Part shown: positions 6,048-6,111 of the stretch, piece by piece | How the letters are laid out: every line of letters begins with the position of its first letter | Numbering within the stretch: the stretch's first letter is position 1 | Assembly: GCA_012521805.1 (NCBI GenBank) | Contig: JAAYLQ010000135.1 | Coordinates: 1-6,111 of the forward strand | DNA from: Bacillota bacterium | Lineage (GTDB): Bacteria; Bacillota; Limnochordia; Darwinibacteriales; DTU012 | Reading direction: 5' to 3' | Length of the DNA: 6,111 nucleotides | Notes under the pieces: generated by a model | The model's database searches: none | What the model saw: the letters and a program-made list of their open reading frames with translations, nothing else | What the model was told of the DNA's origin: nothing | Program-made: the position numbers and the translations under genes

Positions 6048-6111
6048 ATGCACCAGCTCCAGGGTTTTGTTAAGGTGGTGATTGTTTTTTGGCTCTTGCG
6101 TTTTTGCTGGC
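6048..6111 (+). CDS. N-terminus of a membrane-anchored protein, cut by the window end
   Basis: Only about 21 codons are visible. The peptide has a short polar start and then a hydrophobic run (FVKVVIVFWLLRFCW), consistent with an N-terminal membrane anchor. Two in-frame ATGs exist. The one at 6045 overlaps the last base of the previous stop codon; the one at 6048 is favoured because GGGGAG (6037–6042) lies five bases before it and only two before the other. In related bacteria the gene after the DUF3662-FHA gene often encodes a second, membrane-anchored FHA protein, followed by a PP2C phosphatase, FtsW/RodA, a penicillin-binding protein and PrkC. A second FHA protein is therefore the first guess, but nothing visible proves it. 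Confidence 0.5.
   Translation, partial: MHQLQGFVKVVIVFWLLRFCW

Overview
The window looks like chromosomal DNA from a member of the Bacillota (Firmicutes) in an endospore-forming lineage. The evidence is the gene order DUF116 – zinc membrane peptidase – rsmB – … – rlmN – DUF3662/FHA protein, the Spo0A-type regulator, and the strong Shine-Dalgarno sequences of the GGGAGG/GAGGTGAT type. Hand-sampled base composition is near 50% GC in the large genes. I cannot name the species. A deep-branching Clostridia- or Limnochordia-like organism is a guess.

Layout. Bases 1–720 hold the end of a DUF116 membrane/Fe-S-like protein whose start is probably outside the window. It is followed by a YugP-type zinc metallopeptidase (762–1448), a strong intrinsic terminator (1454–1479), and rsmB for a 16S rRNA m5C methyltransferase (1495–2826). 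A Spo0A-family response regulator follows (2894–3676), preceded by a possible sigma-H-like promoter and a TGTCGAA 0A-box. A self-contained tRNA-Pro(CGG) unit comes next: consensus promoter 3760–3788, tRNA 3804–3880, terminator 3891–3920. On the opposite strand, converging on the tRNA, is a 94-residue protein that resembles only the N-terminal SAM-like domain of a tyrosine recombinase (3905–4189). Then rlmN (4257–5306, GTG start), overlapping a DUF3662-FHA protein (5293–6045), which in turn overlaps or abuts a membrane-anchored protein cut by the window edge.

How the genes relate. Much of the window is housekeeping: rRNA/tRNA modification and a tRNA. The 3' end enters a cluster that in related bacteria continues with FHA, PP2C phosphatase, FtsW/PBP and PrkC kinase genes, so the FHA protein probably works in Ser/Thr-phosphorylation control of cell-wall growth. 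Two items do not fit this background. The first is the Spo0A-type regulator, which is outside the familiar spoIVB–spo0A setting, has an Asp-to-Asn change in the acidic pocket, and has an altered DNA-recognition helix. The second is the AT-richer orphan recombinase-domain gene beside the tRNA 3' end. I see no CRISPR array, IS element, riboswitch or complete mobile element. I found no clearly new multi-gene system; these two oddities are the best leads.
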